Of a DNA stretch of 11,980 nt, positions 1-6,063 are shown in pieces. Under the pieces are notes generated by a model. The model saw nothing but the letters and a program-made list of their open reading frames with translations, had not been told where the DNA came from and did no database searches. Origin of the DNA: Spirochaetota bacterium (GTDB lineage Bacteria; Spirochaetota; Spirochaetia; Treponematales; Treponemataceae); assembly GCA_029571425.1 (NCBI GenBank), contig JAKPSR010000299.1, positions 1 through 11,980 of the forward strand. Direction: 5' to 3'. The stretch's first letter is position 1. Each line of letters opens with the position of its first letter. A program made the position numbers and the translations under genes.

Positions 1-1
1 G

Positions 2-208
2 CGTAAGGCCGTCGAGGCGCTGAAGGCGATCAACATGCGGGTAATGGCGGCCGGGGATTCCTACAACGACCTCGCCATGATCCTTAAGGCCGACGCGGGC
101 GCCCTGTTCCGCGCCCCTGCCTCGATCAAAGCCCAACATCCCGCGCTCCCTGCCTGCGAGGAGTACGCGGAGCTTCTCGGTCGCGCGCGCGATTTCATTC
201 GCTCGTAG
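2..208 (+). CDS. thrH: ThrH-type phosphoserine phosphatase / homoserine phosphotransferase, C-terminal part
   Basis: This is the last 68 residues of a HAD-superfamily protein; the gene begins before the window (the family is about 200 residues). The reading frame runs RKAVEALKAINMRVMAAGDS and then YND, which is the GDSYND motif (HAD motif IV, the acidic Mg2+-binding pair), followed by an LKADAGALFRAP stretch. That combination is characteristic of ThrH, which dephosphorylates phosphoserine and can pass the phosphate to homoserine, linking serine and threonine synthesis in the cytoplasm. Related SerB proteins share the motif, but the spacing and the D-A-G-x-L-F-x-A-P tail favour ThrH. The TAG stop at 206-208 lies inside the end of the convergent MFS gene, so the two genes overlap by 14 bases and no separate terminator fits between them. 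Upstream context is not visible. Confidence 0.8.
   Translation, partial: RKAVEALKAINMRVMAAGDSYNDLAMILKADAGALFRAPASIKAQHPALPACEEYAELLGRARDFIRS
181..192. repeat. 12-bp perfect alternating CG palindrome at the convergent thrH/MFS junction
   Basis: TCGCGCGCGCGA is exactly self-complementary and lies within the last codons of thrH, just before both stop codons. It could form a short hairpin or favour Z-DNA. In GC-rich coding DNA such a string may also arise by chance from codon choice (Gly-Arg-Ala-Arg-Asp). Functional assignment is weak. Confidence 0.35.
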
Positions 209-1421
209 CTGTTGGTTGCCCCATAAGGTGCCTGTCGTCCACGCGCACGAACGCTGTGGCGAAAAGGGTTAGGATGCCCATGAGCGCGTAGGTGAGCCGG
301 GGCGACGAGTCCATCAGGATGCCGACGATTGGGTAGAAGGCCATGGTGATGAGCCGCTCGAGCATGGACACCCCCGAAAGAACGGTGGCCCGATCATCGT
401 CCTCGATGCGCTCGTTCATAAGGAATGATAGGATAGGAGCTCGGAAGAGCTTGAGGGTTGCGACGCCGAAGATCGCGACCAGGGCAGCCGGAAGTCCCGG
501 CACGAAGGCAATAAGAAGGTAGCAGAGTCCAGGCACAGCGGACGACAACGCGAGGGTTCTAGACGTTCCAAGCGCGCGGTCGACGCGGCCCGCGAGGAGA
601 AGAAGCCCGGTCGCGGCGAGGTTGAATCCCGCGGCGACGAATCCCTGCAAGGCAAGGGGTAGGCCATTGTCCATCAACAGGCTTTGGTAAAACCAAAACA
701 TGAAGAACGTAAGCGCGGAAACGATCGCGTAGTTGAGGCTGAATCGGGTTAGGGCAGGGACTCGGAAAATATAGCGGAACCCATCCACGCCTGCCCGGAG
801 CGCGCTTCCTCCGCGCGGTGTTCTGTGGCCCTCGCGAGCGAAGAGAATGACGAGCGCTGCCGCGATGAGGACGGCCGCCGTCGCGAGGAAGGTTTGTCCC
901 AGCGCGTCGCGATACGGAACAAGCCCTGACGAAACGAAGAGGGGCCCCGCAATGAGGGAGACGAAGAGCCCCACGGTGCCGAAGGCATCATGCCGGGCCA
1001 TAATAGCGGTCGCGTCGTCATTTCGGCCCGCCGCGCGAATGGTCTCGTACAAAAGCGCGCGGTCGGCCCCACTCATCATGCTCATGCCCAGAGCCGCGAC
1101 GACCTCGGCCGCGAGTAGGATCGCATAGTCGACGCTAAATCCGAAGGCAAGAAAACCGAGACCGAAGAGGAGGCTGCCGAGCGCGAGGGACTTCTTTCTT
1201 CCGAAGCGGTCGGCGACGACGCCCGTCGGAATCTCGAAGGCGAAGAGACTCGCCGAAAAAATCGCCTCCAGCATGAACATGCGCGTATAGTCGAGCCCGA
1301 CGCGATGCCGGTAAAACGGCACCGCTACCGCACCGAAAAAGAGCAGGTTGCGGAGGAAGGAAAAGGCGTAGAGAACGCCAAGCGTGGTCTTGTCGGGGGC
1401 AACGGGGTCTTTTGCGCGCAT
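195..1421 (-). CDS. Major facilitator superfamily transporter (efflux-type, 12 TM)
   Basis: A 408-residue inner-membrane protein made of successive hydrophobic segments, the normal length for a 12-helix MFS carrier. The MFS motif A lies between helices 2 and 3 at about residues 67-77 (GVVADRFGRKK), and a conserved SGADRALLYET segment follows at 117-127, as in drug- and metabolite-exporting MFS proteins. A charged E-D-D-D-R-A-T-V-L-S stretch in the second half matches the equivalent cytoplasmic loop of the same group. The substrate cannot be told from sequence. The ATG at 1421 is the only usable start, because the next Met (residue 48) would remove helix 1. No Shine-Dalgarno is visible, and a good promoter ends only 6 bases before the ATG, so the mRNA may be leaderless. 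It is separated from cstA upstream by a terminator, so it is probably monocistronic. It converges on thrH. Confidence 0.85.
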   Translation of the reverse strand: MRAKDPVAPDKTTLGVLYAFSFLRNLLFFGAVAVPFYRHRVGLDYTRMFMLEAIFSASLFAFEIPTGVVADRFGRKKSLALGSLLFGLGFLAFGFSVDYAILLAAEVVAALGMSMMSGADRALLYETIRAAGRNDDATAIMARHDAFGTVGLFVSLIAGPLFVSSGLVPYRDALGQTFLATAAVLIAAALVILFAREGHRTPRGGSALRAGVDGFRYIFRVPALTRFSLNYAIVSALTFFMFWFYQSLLMDNGLPLALQGFVAAGFNLAATGLLLLAGRVDRALGTSRTLALSSAVPGLCYLLIAFVPGLPAALVAIFGVATLKLFRAPILSFLMNERIEDDDRATVLSGVSMLERLITMAFYPIVGILMDSSPRLTYALMGILTLFATAFVRVDDRHLMGQPTATSE

Positions 1422-1427
1422 TGCAAA

Positions 1428-1456
1428 ACCATAGCGAGAAAGCCTGTTTTTGGCAA
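1428..1456 (-). promoter_or_regulatory. Predicted sigma-70-type promoter of the MFS gene
   Basis: On the minus strand TTGCCA (1456-1451) and TATGGT (1433-1428) are separated by 17 bases. The expected transcription start, about 7 bases after the -10 box, falls on or next to the A of the ATG at 1421. The element partly abuts the T-run of the cstA terminator. Pattern match only. Confidence 0.5.
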
Positions 1457-1457
1457 T

Positions 1458-1496
1458 AAAAAAAGCAACGACACCCCCAATGGGACTGTCGCTGCC
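1458..1496 (-). terminator. Rho-independent terminator of cstA
   Basis: Read on the minus strand, a nine-base arm GCAGCGACA is followed by an inner CCC/GGG pairing around ATT, the partner arm TGTCGTTGC (one G-U pair), and then seven T residues (1464-1458). The stem starts 24 bases after the cstA stop codon. This is a textbook intrinsic terminator and isolates cstA from the downstream MFS gene. Confidence 0.9.
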
Positions 1497-1520
1497 TTAG
1501 GAACGAAAGAAACGGATTCG

Positions 1521-3143
1521 TTACTTTTTCTTAAGGAAAAGAACGCGGATTCCTTCTGCGAGTTGCAGGATTGCAAGGATGAAAAGAACACAACCCATAC
1601 CGGCAAGTACGTAGTTGTGCTTTTCGGCCATGAGATTGTTCCTGATGATGAAGAACAGGGCGGTAAAGGTAACCGCGAACATCAGGATAAGCGGAAGGAT
1701 GGTTTCCCATGAACGTTTCCCCTGCTTCATGACCCATGCCGTCACCGCGAGAAGAGCCAACGCGGCAAGAAGTTGGTTCGCGGACCCGAAGATTGGCCAA
1801 ATCTTGACGTACCCGTACACGAGAAGAAGTACGGAGAACGCTACCGTCGCGAGGGTTGCCACATAGATGTTGGCGAAGGGATTCTTACTTTTGGCGCTTG
1901 GTGCCGAGCCTCCGCTGATCTCCTGCATGATGTACCGCCCTATGCGCGTCGCGGTGTCGAGGCTCGTTAACGCGAACGCCGAATACGACAGGATGACGAA
2001 AACCTTCCCGACTCCTTCCGGAACCCCGAAGCTGCTCATGAAAAACGAAACCCCGTTGGCGAATATCCCCGCGGGAGAGCCCTTTTGGCCGGCTAGGTAT
2101 CCAACCGCGATAAGGGCGATGATCGCGAGAAGGCCCTCTATCAACATTCCCCCGTAACCGATCAATTGGACGTCGGGCTTTTCTCGGTTCACCTGCTTCG
2201 AGGTCGTCCCCGAGCTGACGAGGGAGTGGAATCCCGATATCGCGCCGCAAGCAACCGTGACGAAAAGGAAGGGGAAGAGCGATTGGTTATTCGCCACGAA
2301 CCCGGAGAAGGCGGGAATCTCGATCGATGGGCGGCGGATTATGATACCCAAGAGGGCGCCGGCCATCATCGCGTAAAGCAGGAAGGAGCAGAGGTAATCC
2401 CGTGGCTGGAGCAGAAGCCACACTGGCAAGATCGACGCGATGGTAATGTACGCGATCAGCACGATCTGCCATGTAAGCTTATTGAGCTTCAAAACAGGAA
2501 ACACGTAGCCGACGTAGATGCAGAGCGCGAGCAAAAGGACCCCAGCCACGGACGCGAGTGCGAGCGGGGCGTTCTTTCGGTATACCAAGAAGCCAAACAT
2601 AACCGCGAGGAAGATGAAGAGCACGGAAGCGGTTCCCGCTTGCGCCCCGGCGATCAACTCAGGCTTTGCCGGGTCGAAGGCGAAGGTCGCCGCGCAGATA
2701 TCGGTGAACGCGGCAACGACCAGCGTTATCGTGAGCCATGCGTACCAGTTAAAGATGCCCTTCGCACGAGGGGAGATGTTCGTCTTAATAATCTCGCCGA
2801 TGCTCTTGCCGTCGTTGCGGATCGAGGCTAGTAATGAGCCATAGTCATGAACCCCGCCGATAAAGATGCTTCCCACGACAATCCACAGGTACACCGGAAC
2901 CCAGCCAAAAACGGCGGCGAGTATCGGTCCGGTAATCGGCCCCGCGCCGGCAATCGACGAGAAGTGATGGCCAAGGATTACCTTCGCGTCGCCGGGCGCG
3001 TAATCGACGTCGTCGCGTAGCGTGTGAGCCGGCGTTTTCCGGTCGGCGGTGATGCCCCATTTTTTTGCAAGATAGCCGCCGTACAGTACGTAGGCGACCG
3101 CGAACAAGGCGGCGCCACCCAATAAAAGAACGAGCGAGTTCAT
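1521..3143 (-). CDS. cstA: Carbon starvation protein A (CstA family membrane transporter)
   Basis: A 540-residue multi-spanning membrane protein. The CstA signature GHHFSSIAGAGPITGP begins at residue 58, preceded by D-D-x-D-Y-A-P-x-D, and a G-G-V-H-D-Y-G-S-L-L-A-S-I-R-N segment follows at about 96-110. WPIFGSANQLLAALA is at about 449-463. CstA of E. coli is a starvation-induced importer described for peptides and pyruvate; which substrate applies here is not shown. It is shorter than the roughly 700-residue E. coli protein and belongs to the compact CstA type. I placed the start at the ATG at 3143, not the TTG at 3152, because AAGGAGG (3160-3154) stands 10 bases before the ATG but only 2 before the TTG. 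A 7-bp hairpin sits just upstream of this ribosome-binding site. The gene for an uncharacterised 176-residue protein ends 48 bases upstream on the same strand, so co-transcription is plausible. No YbdD-like small partner gene is seen. Confidence 0.93.
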   Translation of the reverse strand: MNSLVLLLGGAALFAVAYVLYGGYLAKKWGITADRKTPAHTLRDDVDYAPGDAKVILGHHFSSIAGAGPITGPILAAVFGWVPVYLWIVVGSIFIGGVHDYGSLLASIRNDGKSIGEIIKTNISPRAKGIFNWYAWLTITLVVAAFTDICAATFAFDPAKPELIAGAQAGTASVLFIFLAVMFGFLVYRKNAPLALASVAGVLLLALCIYVGYVFPVLKLNKLTWQIVLIAYITIASILPVWLLLQPRDYLCSFLLYAMMAGALLGIIIRRPSIEIPAFSGFVANNQSLFPFLFVTVACGAISGFHSLVSSGTTSKQVNREKPDVQLIGYGGMLIEGLLAIIALIAVGYLAGQKGSPAGIFANGVSFFMSSFGVPEGVGKVFVILSYSAFALTSLDTATRIGRYIMQEISGGSAPSAKSKNPFANIYVATLATVAFSVLLLVYGYVKIWPIFGSANQLLAALALLAVTAWVMKQGKRSWETILPLILMFAVTFTALFFIIRNNLMAEKHNYVLAGMGCVLFILAILQLAEGIRVLFLKKK

Positions 3144-3153
3144 ATAACACAAG

Positions 3154-3183
3154 CCTCCTTTATGACGATCGATCTTTCGATCG
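3154..3183 (-). promoter_or_regulatory. cstA leader: hairpin immediately upstream of a strong ribosome-binding site
   Basis: CGATCGA (3166-3172) and TCGATCG (3177-3183) form a perfect 7-bp stem with a 4-base loop, containing three GATC sites. Five bases further along the minus strand is AAGGAGG (3160-3154). The stem lies between the upstream gene's stop and the cstA start, so it could modulate ribosome access or mark an RNA-processing site. No U-tract follows, so it is not an intrinsic terminator. Confidence 0.45.
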
Positions 3184-3191
3184 AGGGTATC

Positions 3192-3722
3192 CTATACAGC
3201 CGTTTTTGCGGCATTTGGCCGGAGCGTGGCTATGAGCTCTCGCGCTGCCGGACTTGGGTGAATAGTCCCTGAATCGAGGAAGACTACCGCGGCTCGAACC
3301 GTCGTCCAGCCATGAAGGTAAAGAAAGTGGGCCCGCGATTTTCGAAATCGGCTGATTACGGCGTTAAGCGCGGCCTCTTCGGTCGGGATAGCGGAGGATC
3401 TATCAATGACGAGAACTCGGGTTATAGTCGTCGATTTGTGCGTACGCGACGGACGGCTGATGCTGGGGATCAACTCGACAACCGCTGTAAGTTCCCGTTG
3501 AAGCGTTTCAATGTCGATACGCTCGTGCGAGGAAACCAGAAAGGTTTCATGCGTTTCCGCGTAGTCAACGACGTTATGACGGCCTAAAACCGTCTGCGCA
3601 TGACGGGATGAGTGGGTCGCAATGAGAGGGAATCGTAAGGAATCGATCTCTGCGTTTTTTTCTATGTCGAAGTAGGCACGAAGGCGATCCTCAAGGGTCC
3701 TCTCGTACTCGACGTAATTCAT
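3192..3722 (-). CDS. Uncharacterised 176-residue protein upstream of cstA
   Basis: I do not recognise a characterised family with confidence. The protein is soluble, with no signal peptide or membrane segment. It starts MNYVEYERTLEDRLRAYFDIE, has a charged alpha-helical N-terminus, then alternating beta/alpha segments, a T-T-I-T-R-V-L-V-I-D-R strand in the middle and a W-T-T-V-R-A-A-V-V-F-L-D-S-G strand near the C-terminus. It recalls small uncharacterised proteins of clostridia and spirochaetes that begin the same way, but I cannot name the family reliably. No catalytic motif stands out. The ATG at 3722 is the only reasonable start; it has no Shine-Dalgarno, and a 12-bp palindrome and a candidate promoter lie directly in front. 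It precedes cstA by 48 bases on the same strand, which hints at shared expression but not at a function. Confidence 0.7.
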   Translation of the reverse strand: MNYVEYERTLEDRLRAYFDIEKNAEIDSLRFPLIATHSSRHAQTVLGRHNVVDYAETHETFLVSSHERIDIETLQRELTAVVELIPSISRPSRTHKSTTITRVLVIDRSSAIPTEEAALNAVISRFRKSRAHFLYLHGWTTVRAAVVFLDSGTIHPSPAARELIATLRPNAAKTAV

Positions 3723-3723
3723 T

Positions 3724-3762
3724 ATAAGTACTTATTGTAAATGCAAACAAAAATACATGCAA
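3724..3762 (-). promoter_or_regulatory. Candidate promoter with 12-bp palindrome before the 176-residue gene
   Basis: On the minus strand a weak -35 TTGCAT (3762-3757) and a good -10 TACAAT (3739-3734) are 17 bases apart. The perfect palindrome ATAAGTACTTAT (3724-3735) begins in the -10 box and ends one base from the start codon. This would place the transcription start inside the palindrome, with only about five leader bases. The position fits an operator, but the binding protein is unknown. ATGCAA also occurs as a direct repeat on the plus strand at 3741 and 3757. Confidence 0.4.
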
Positions 3763-3785
3763 GGAAAAACAGAACGCTGGGCAAT

Positions 3786-3807
3786 GGCGCACGCCCTTCT
3801 GTGCGCC
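3786..3807 (-). terminator. GC-rich hairpin after the HD-domain gene, weak terminator candidate
   Basis: GGCGCAC (3786-3792) and GTGCGCC (3801-3807) pair perfectly over seven bases with an 8-base loop, nine bases beyond the stop of the HD-domain gene on the minus strand. A run of five T (minus strand, 3768-3764) comes 17 bases after the stem, too far for a classical intrinsic terminator. It may end or stabilise the modF-HD transcript. Confidence 0.4.
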
Positions 3808-3815
3808 CTAACGCG

Positions 3816-4427
3816 TCAATCCGCCGAGTAATATCCCCGCTCCTCGCTCTTTGCTATGACCGACCGGGTGTACTCCCAGAGCGCGGGGGAGGCATCCTTG
3901 ATGAATTCCTTTTTCTCGATGATTTGGCGGGACTTTAGCGCGTGATTTTTGATGCCGTATCCTTCGCTAACGAAGTGGTTTACGACTGGTTGCATGTTGT
4001 CGAGGGCGGCCGCGAAAAGAGCGTTTGGCGTTTGGCGCGCGTCGAATTCTCGCCACAGAGAGATGAAACGGTCTCGCTGGTCTTCGGGGAGAAGGCCGAA
4101 GAGGCGCGTCGCCGCTCGATCCTCCCGTTCTTCCTTGTCGAGGTTCGCGCCCTCGTCGTAGAGGAAGGTGTCTCCGGCGTCGATTTCGACGATGTCGTGT
4201 ATCAGAAGCATCTCGATGACGGTTTTGATGTCGACGGCCGGGTCGATCGCCTCGTTTGAGAGAACGACCGCCATCAGCGCGAGGTGCCAGGAATGCTCGG
4301 CGCTGTTCTCGTGTCTGCTTCGGTCGTACACCATGTTCTGTCGGTACACGGCCTTCAGTTTTTCCACCTCGGTGAGAAAATCCATTTGTTTCGACAGCCG
4401 CTCGCTAACTATGATATTACCTCTCAA
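3816..4427 (-). CDS. HD-domain phosphohydrolase (YfbR/HD_3-like, possible nucleotidase)
   Basis: Up to 203 residues, cytoplasmic, of the small HD-domain type related to the 5'-deoxynucleotidase YfbR and HDDC2. Visible metal-binding residues, numbered from the TTG start, are His45 in an N-S-A-E-H-S-W-H motif, His77-Asp78 (the HD pair), Glu81, Asp86 in A-G-D-T, and Asp143 in L-D-N-M-Q-P. The family hydrolyses phosphate from nucleotides or related substrates; the actual substrate is inferred only. The start is uncertain. The frame opens with TTG at 4427, which has no ribosome-binding site and overlaps modF by 11 bases. GAGAGG, the last two codons of modF, would instead serve an ATA codon at 4412 with ideal 7-base spacing. 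The first ATG is at 4385, preceded only by a weak GAGCGG. Proximity to modF indicates one operon with translational coupling. Confidence 0.8.
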   Translation of the reverse strand: MRGNIIVSERLSKQMDFLTEVEKLKAVYRQNMVYDRSRHENSAEHSWHLALMAVVLSNEAIDPAVDIKTVIEMLLIHDIVEIDAGDTFLYDEGANLDKEEREDRAATRLFGLLPEDQRDRFISLWREFDARQTPNALFAAALDNMQPVVNHFVSEGYGIKNHALKSRQIIEKKEFIKDASPALWEYTRSVIAKSEERGYYSAD

Positions 4428-5946
4428 GAATGCGATACATCGGGCATTCGCCCGGCCTAAGCTCGAGGATGTGCCGCTCGCAGGGCAGGGCTTCCGTGGG
4501 GTCGTGTGTCACGTGTAGGAGTGTCGTCGTTCCCCCATCGGCGATCGCGGAAAGGAGCGTAAGGACCCGAGTTCGATGCTCGGCGTCGAGACCGTGGCAC
4601 GGCTCGTCCAATATCAGGATCGGCGGGCACTTGATCGCCGCGCGCGCGATCAGAATGGCGCGCTGCTCCCCGTAAGAAAGCTCGCGGAAGGGAAGGCGTT
4701 CCTTGCCGGAAAACCCCGCGAGCGCGAGCCACTGAACCGCGAGAAGCCGCTCTTCCTCGCCGCATTGCTGATAGAGTCCGATTGAATCATGAAGCCCGGA
4801 CAGGAGCACCGTCTCAAGCGAGTATTCGCCGAGCGCGCGATACTCGGTGTGAAGCCGGTATGACACGATACCGAGCTTTTCCTTTATCTCCCAGATTGTC
4901 TCGCCAGAGCCGCGACGTATGCCGAAAAGGCGCACGTCGTTCCGATATACCTGCGGATTATCGCCCGTTATGAGCTCGAGGAATGTCGTTTTTCCCGAGC
5001 CATTCGGCCCGCGGATGAGCCAGTGCTCGCCGCGTCGGAGCGTCCAGGAAAGACGATCGAGGACCTTGCGCCCGGACCATTCAATGGTGACGTCGCGCAT
5101 CTCGACGAGAACGTCGCTAAGACGTCGGGTTTCGGCCGGTACTATCGCGTCGGCGAGCTTGCTCGTCTCGTGAAACAAATCATCAAGACTCGCTTCTTGT
5201 GAAACAGCCTTGCGTACCGAGGAGGTGTTCGTCTGTCGTCGGGCGAGGTATTCCGTAATGGGCCCGGCGTACGAGACCGTGCGGTTCTCAAGCTCAATCA
5301 CGCGCGTGACGGAATCTGGCACCCCTTCTATCTTGTCCATGACGAGGATAAGACGCGTTTCTGCGAGATTATCTGATAAAAAGGCGAGGAGTCGCGCGCG
5401 GGAAGCGGTATCGAGCCCTTCGTATGGCTCGTCGAGTATGAGGAGCGTGGGGCGGGCGGCGAGCGCGGACGCGAGGAGAGTGCGGCGAATCTCGCCGGTC
5501 GACAGATACTTGAGCCCTCGGTCGAGTATCGGCTCGATCGCAAAGAGGGTAACCGCGGGATGGCTCTCGAGGTCGAAACCATCAGGACTCGTTGCGCTAT
5601 CTGAGCGCGAAATCGTTTCCATGATGAGCTTGCGCGGTGTTCGCCCTGGGTCGACGCCGCCGTCGACAAAGTCCGAGTCGTCCCGTCTTTTTTCTTCCTC
5701 GATAAGCTCGGCCGCGGTCTCGAAGGAAACAAGCGATACGGAGGCGGGATCGAGTAAGGATCCTTCCCCGGCATCGCGGGGAAGGATGTCGAATTCTCCC
5801 GCGAGCGCGGCCGCGAAGACGCTCTTGCCCGCGCCGTTAGATCCCGTCACGAGCCAGTGTTCTTGCTCACCCGAATCCCAGGTCACATCTCGAAGGATGG
5901 TCTCTCCGTCTTTACAGATGTCGCAATGCTCCAAGATGATGTGCAT
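4417..5946 (-). CDS. modF: ModF-type double ABC ATPase
   Basis: A 509-residue protein with two ATP-binding-cassette domains and no membrane segments. Domain 1 has Walker A GSNGAGKS (35-42), signature LSTGE (148-152) and Walker B LLILDEP (168-174). Domain 2 has GPNGSGKT (313-320), LSYGEQR (423-429) and LILDEP (444-449). Domain 2 also contains R-R-G-S-G-E-T-I-W-E-I-K, a stretch I associate with E. coli ModF (PhrA, about 490 residues). The switch histidine is present in domain 2 (H-V-T-H481-D) but replaced in domain 1 (L-V-M-D-K), as in ModF. ModF has been linked to molybdate uptake loci, though its biochemical role is unsettled. No modABC permease or binding-protein gene is in the window, so it is an orphan here. 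Start ATG at 5946, preceded by CAGGG at 3-base spacing (poor); a promoter -10 lies 8 bases before the ATG. The HD-domain gene follows with overlap. Confidence 0.85.
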   Translation of the reverse strand: MHIILEHCDICKDGETILRDVTWDSGEQEHWLVTGSNGAGKSVFAAALAGEFDILPRDAGEGSLLDPASVSLVSFETAAELIEEEKRRDDSDFVDGGVDPGRTPRKLIMETISRSDSATSPDGFDLESHPAVTLFAIEPILDRGLKYLSTGEIRRTLLASALAARPTLLILDEPYEGLDTASRARLLAFLSDNLAETRLILVMDKIEGVPDSVTRVIELENRTVSYAGPITEYLARRQTNTSSVRKAVSQEASLDDLFHETSKLADAIVPAETRRLSDVLVEMRDVTIEWSGRKVLDRLSWTLRRGEHWLIRGPNGSGKTTFLELITGDNPQVYRNDVRLFGIRRGSGETIWEIKEKLGIVSYRLHTEYRALGEYSLETVLLSGLHDSIGLYQQCGEEERLLAVQWLALAGFSGKERLPFRELSYGEQRAILIARAAIKCPPILILDEPCHGLDAEHRTRVLTLLSAIADGGTTTLLHVTHDPTEALPCERHILELRPGECPMYRILER

Positions 5947-5954
5947 GGCCCTGG

Positions 5955-5984
5955 ATCATAACCGGAAAAAAGTACGCGACGCAA
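5955..5984 (-). promoter_or_regulatory. Predicted modF promoter
   Basis: Minus strand TTGCGT (5984-5979), 18-base spacer, TATGAT (5960-5955, five of six consensus bases). Only 8 bases separate the -10 box from the ATG at 5946, giving a leader of about one or two bases. It is back-to-back with the strong promoter of the plus-strand hydrolase gene. Confidence 0.45.
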
Positions 5985-6008
5985 GGGAACGGAGAAAAAA
6001 CAAAGCGT

Positions 6009-6038
6009 TTTACAATTCAGGGCGCCATGGTCTATAAT
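6009..6038 (+). promoter_or_regulatory. Strong predicted promoter of the lipoprotein hydrolase gene
   Basis: TTTACA (6009-6014), an 18-base spacer and a perfect TATAAT (6033-6038). The expected start at about 6045 leaves a leader of roughly 19 bases carrying AAGGG (6052-6056), 7 bases before the ATG at 6064. This is the closest match to the sigma-70 consensus in the window. Confidence 0.7.
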
Positions 6039-6063
6039 TGGAGTACTCAACAAGGGTAAAAAA

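Noticed and set aside
2166..2831. 221-codon plus-strand open frame opposite cstA
   Set aside because: Charged, low-complexity translation with no domain, fully inside the well-supported cstA.
3144..3152. TTG start for CstA three codons upstream
   Set aside because: Only two bases separate it from the Shine-Dalgarno, while the ATG at 3143 has workable spacing.
3775..3815. AACGC repeats as the outer arm of a larger terminator
   Set aside because: The two AACGC copies are in the same orientation, so they cannot pair; only the inner 7-bp stem stands.
5210..6037. 275-codon plus-strand open frame opposite modF
   Set aside because: Serine- and arginine-rich translation typical of an antisense shadow; it overlaps modF and both divergent promoters.
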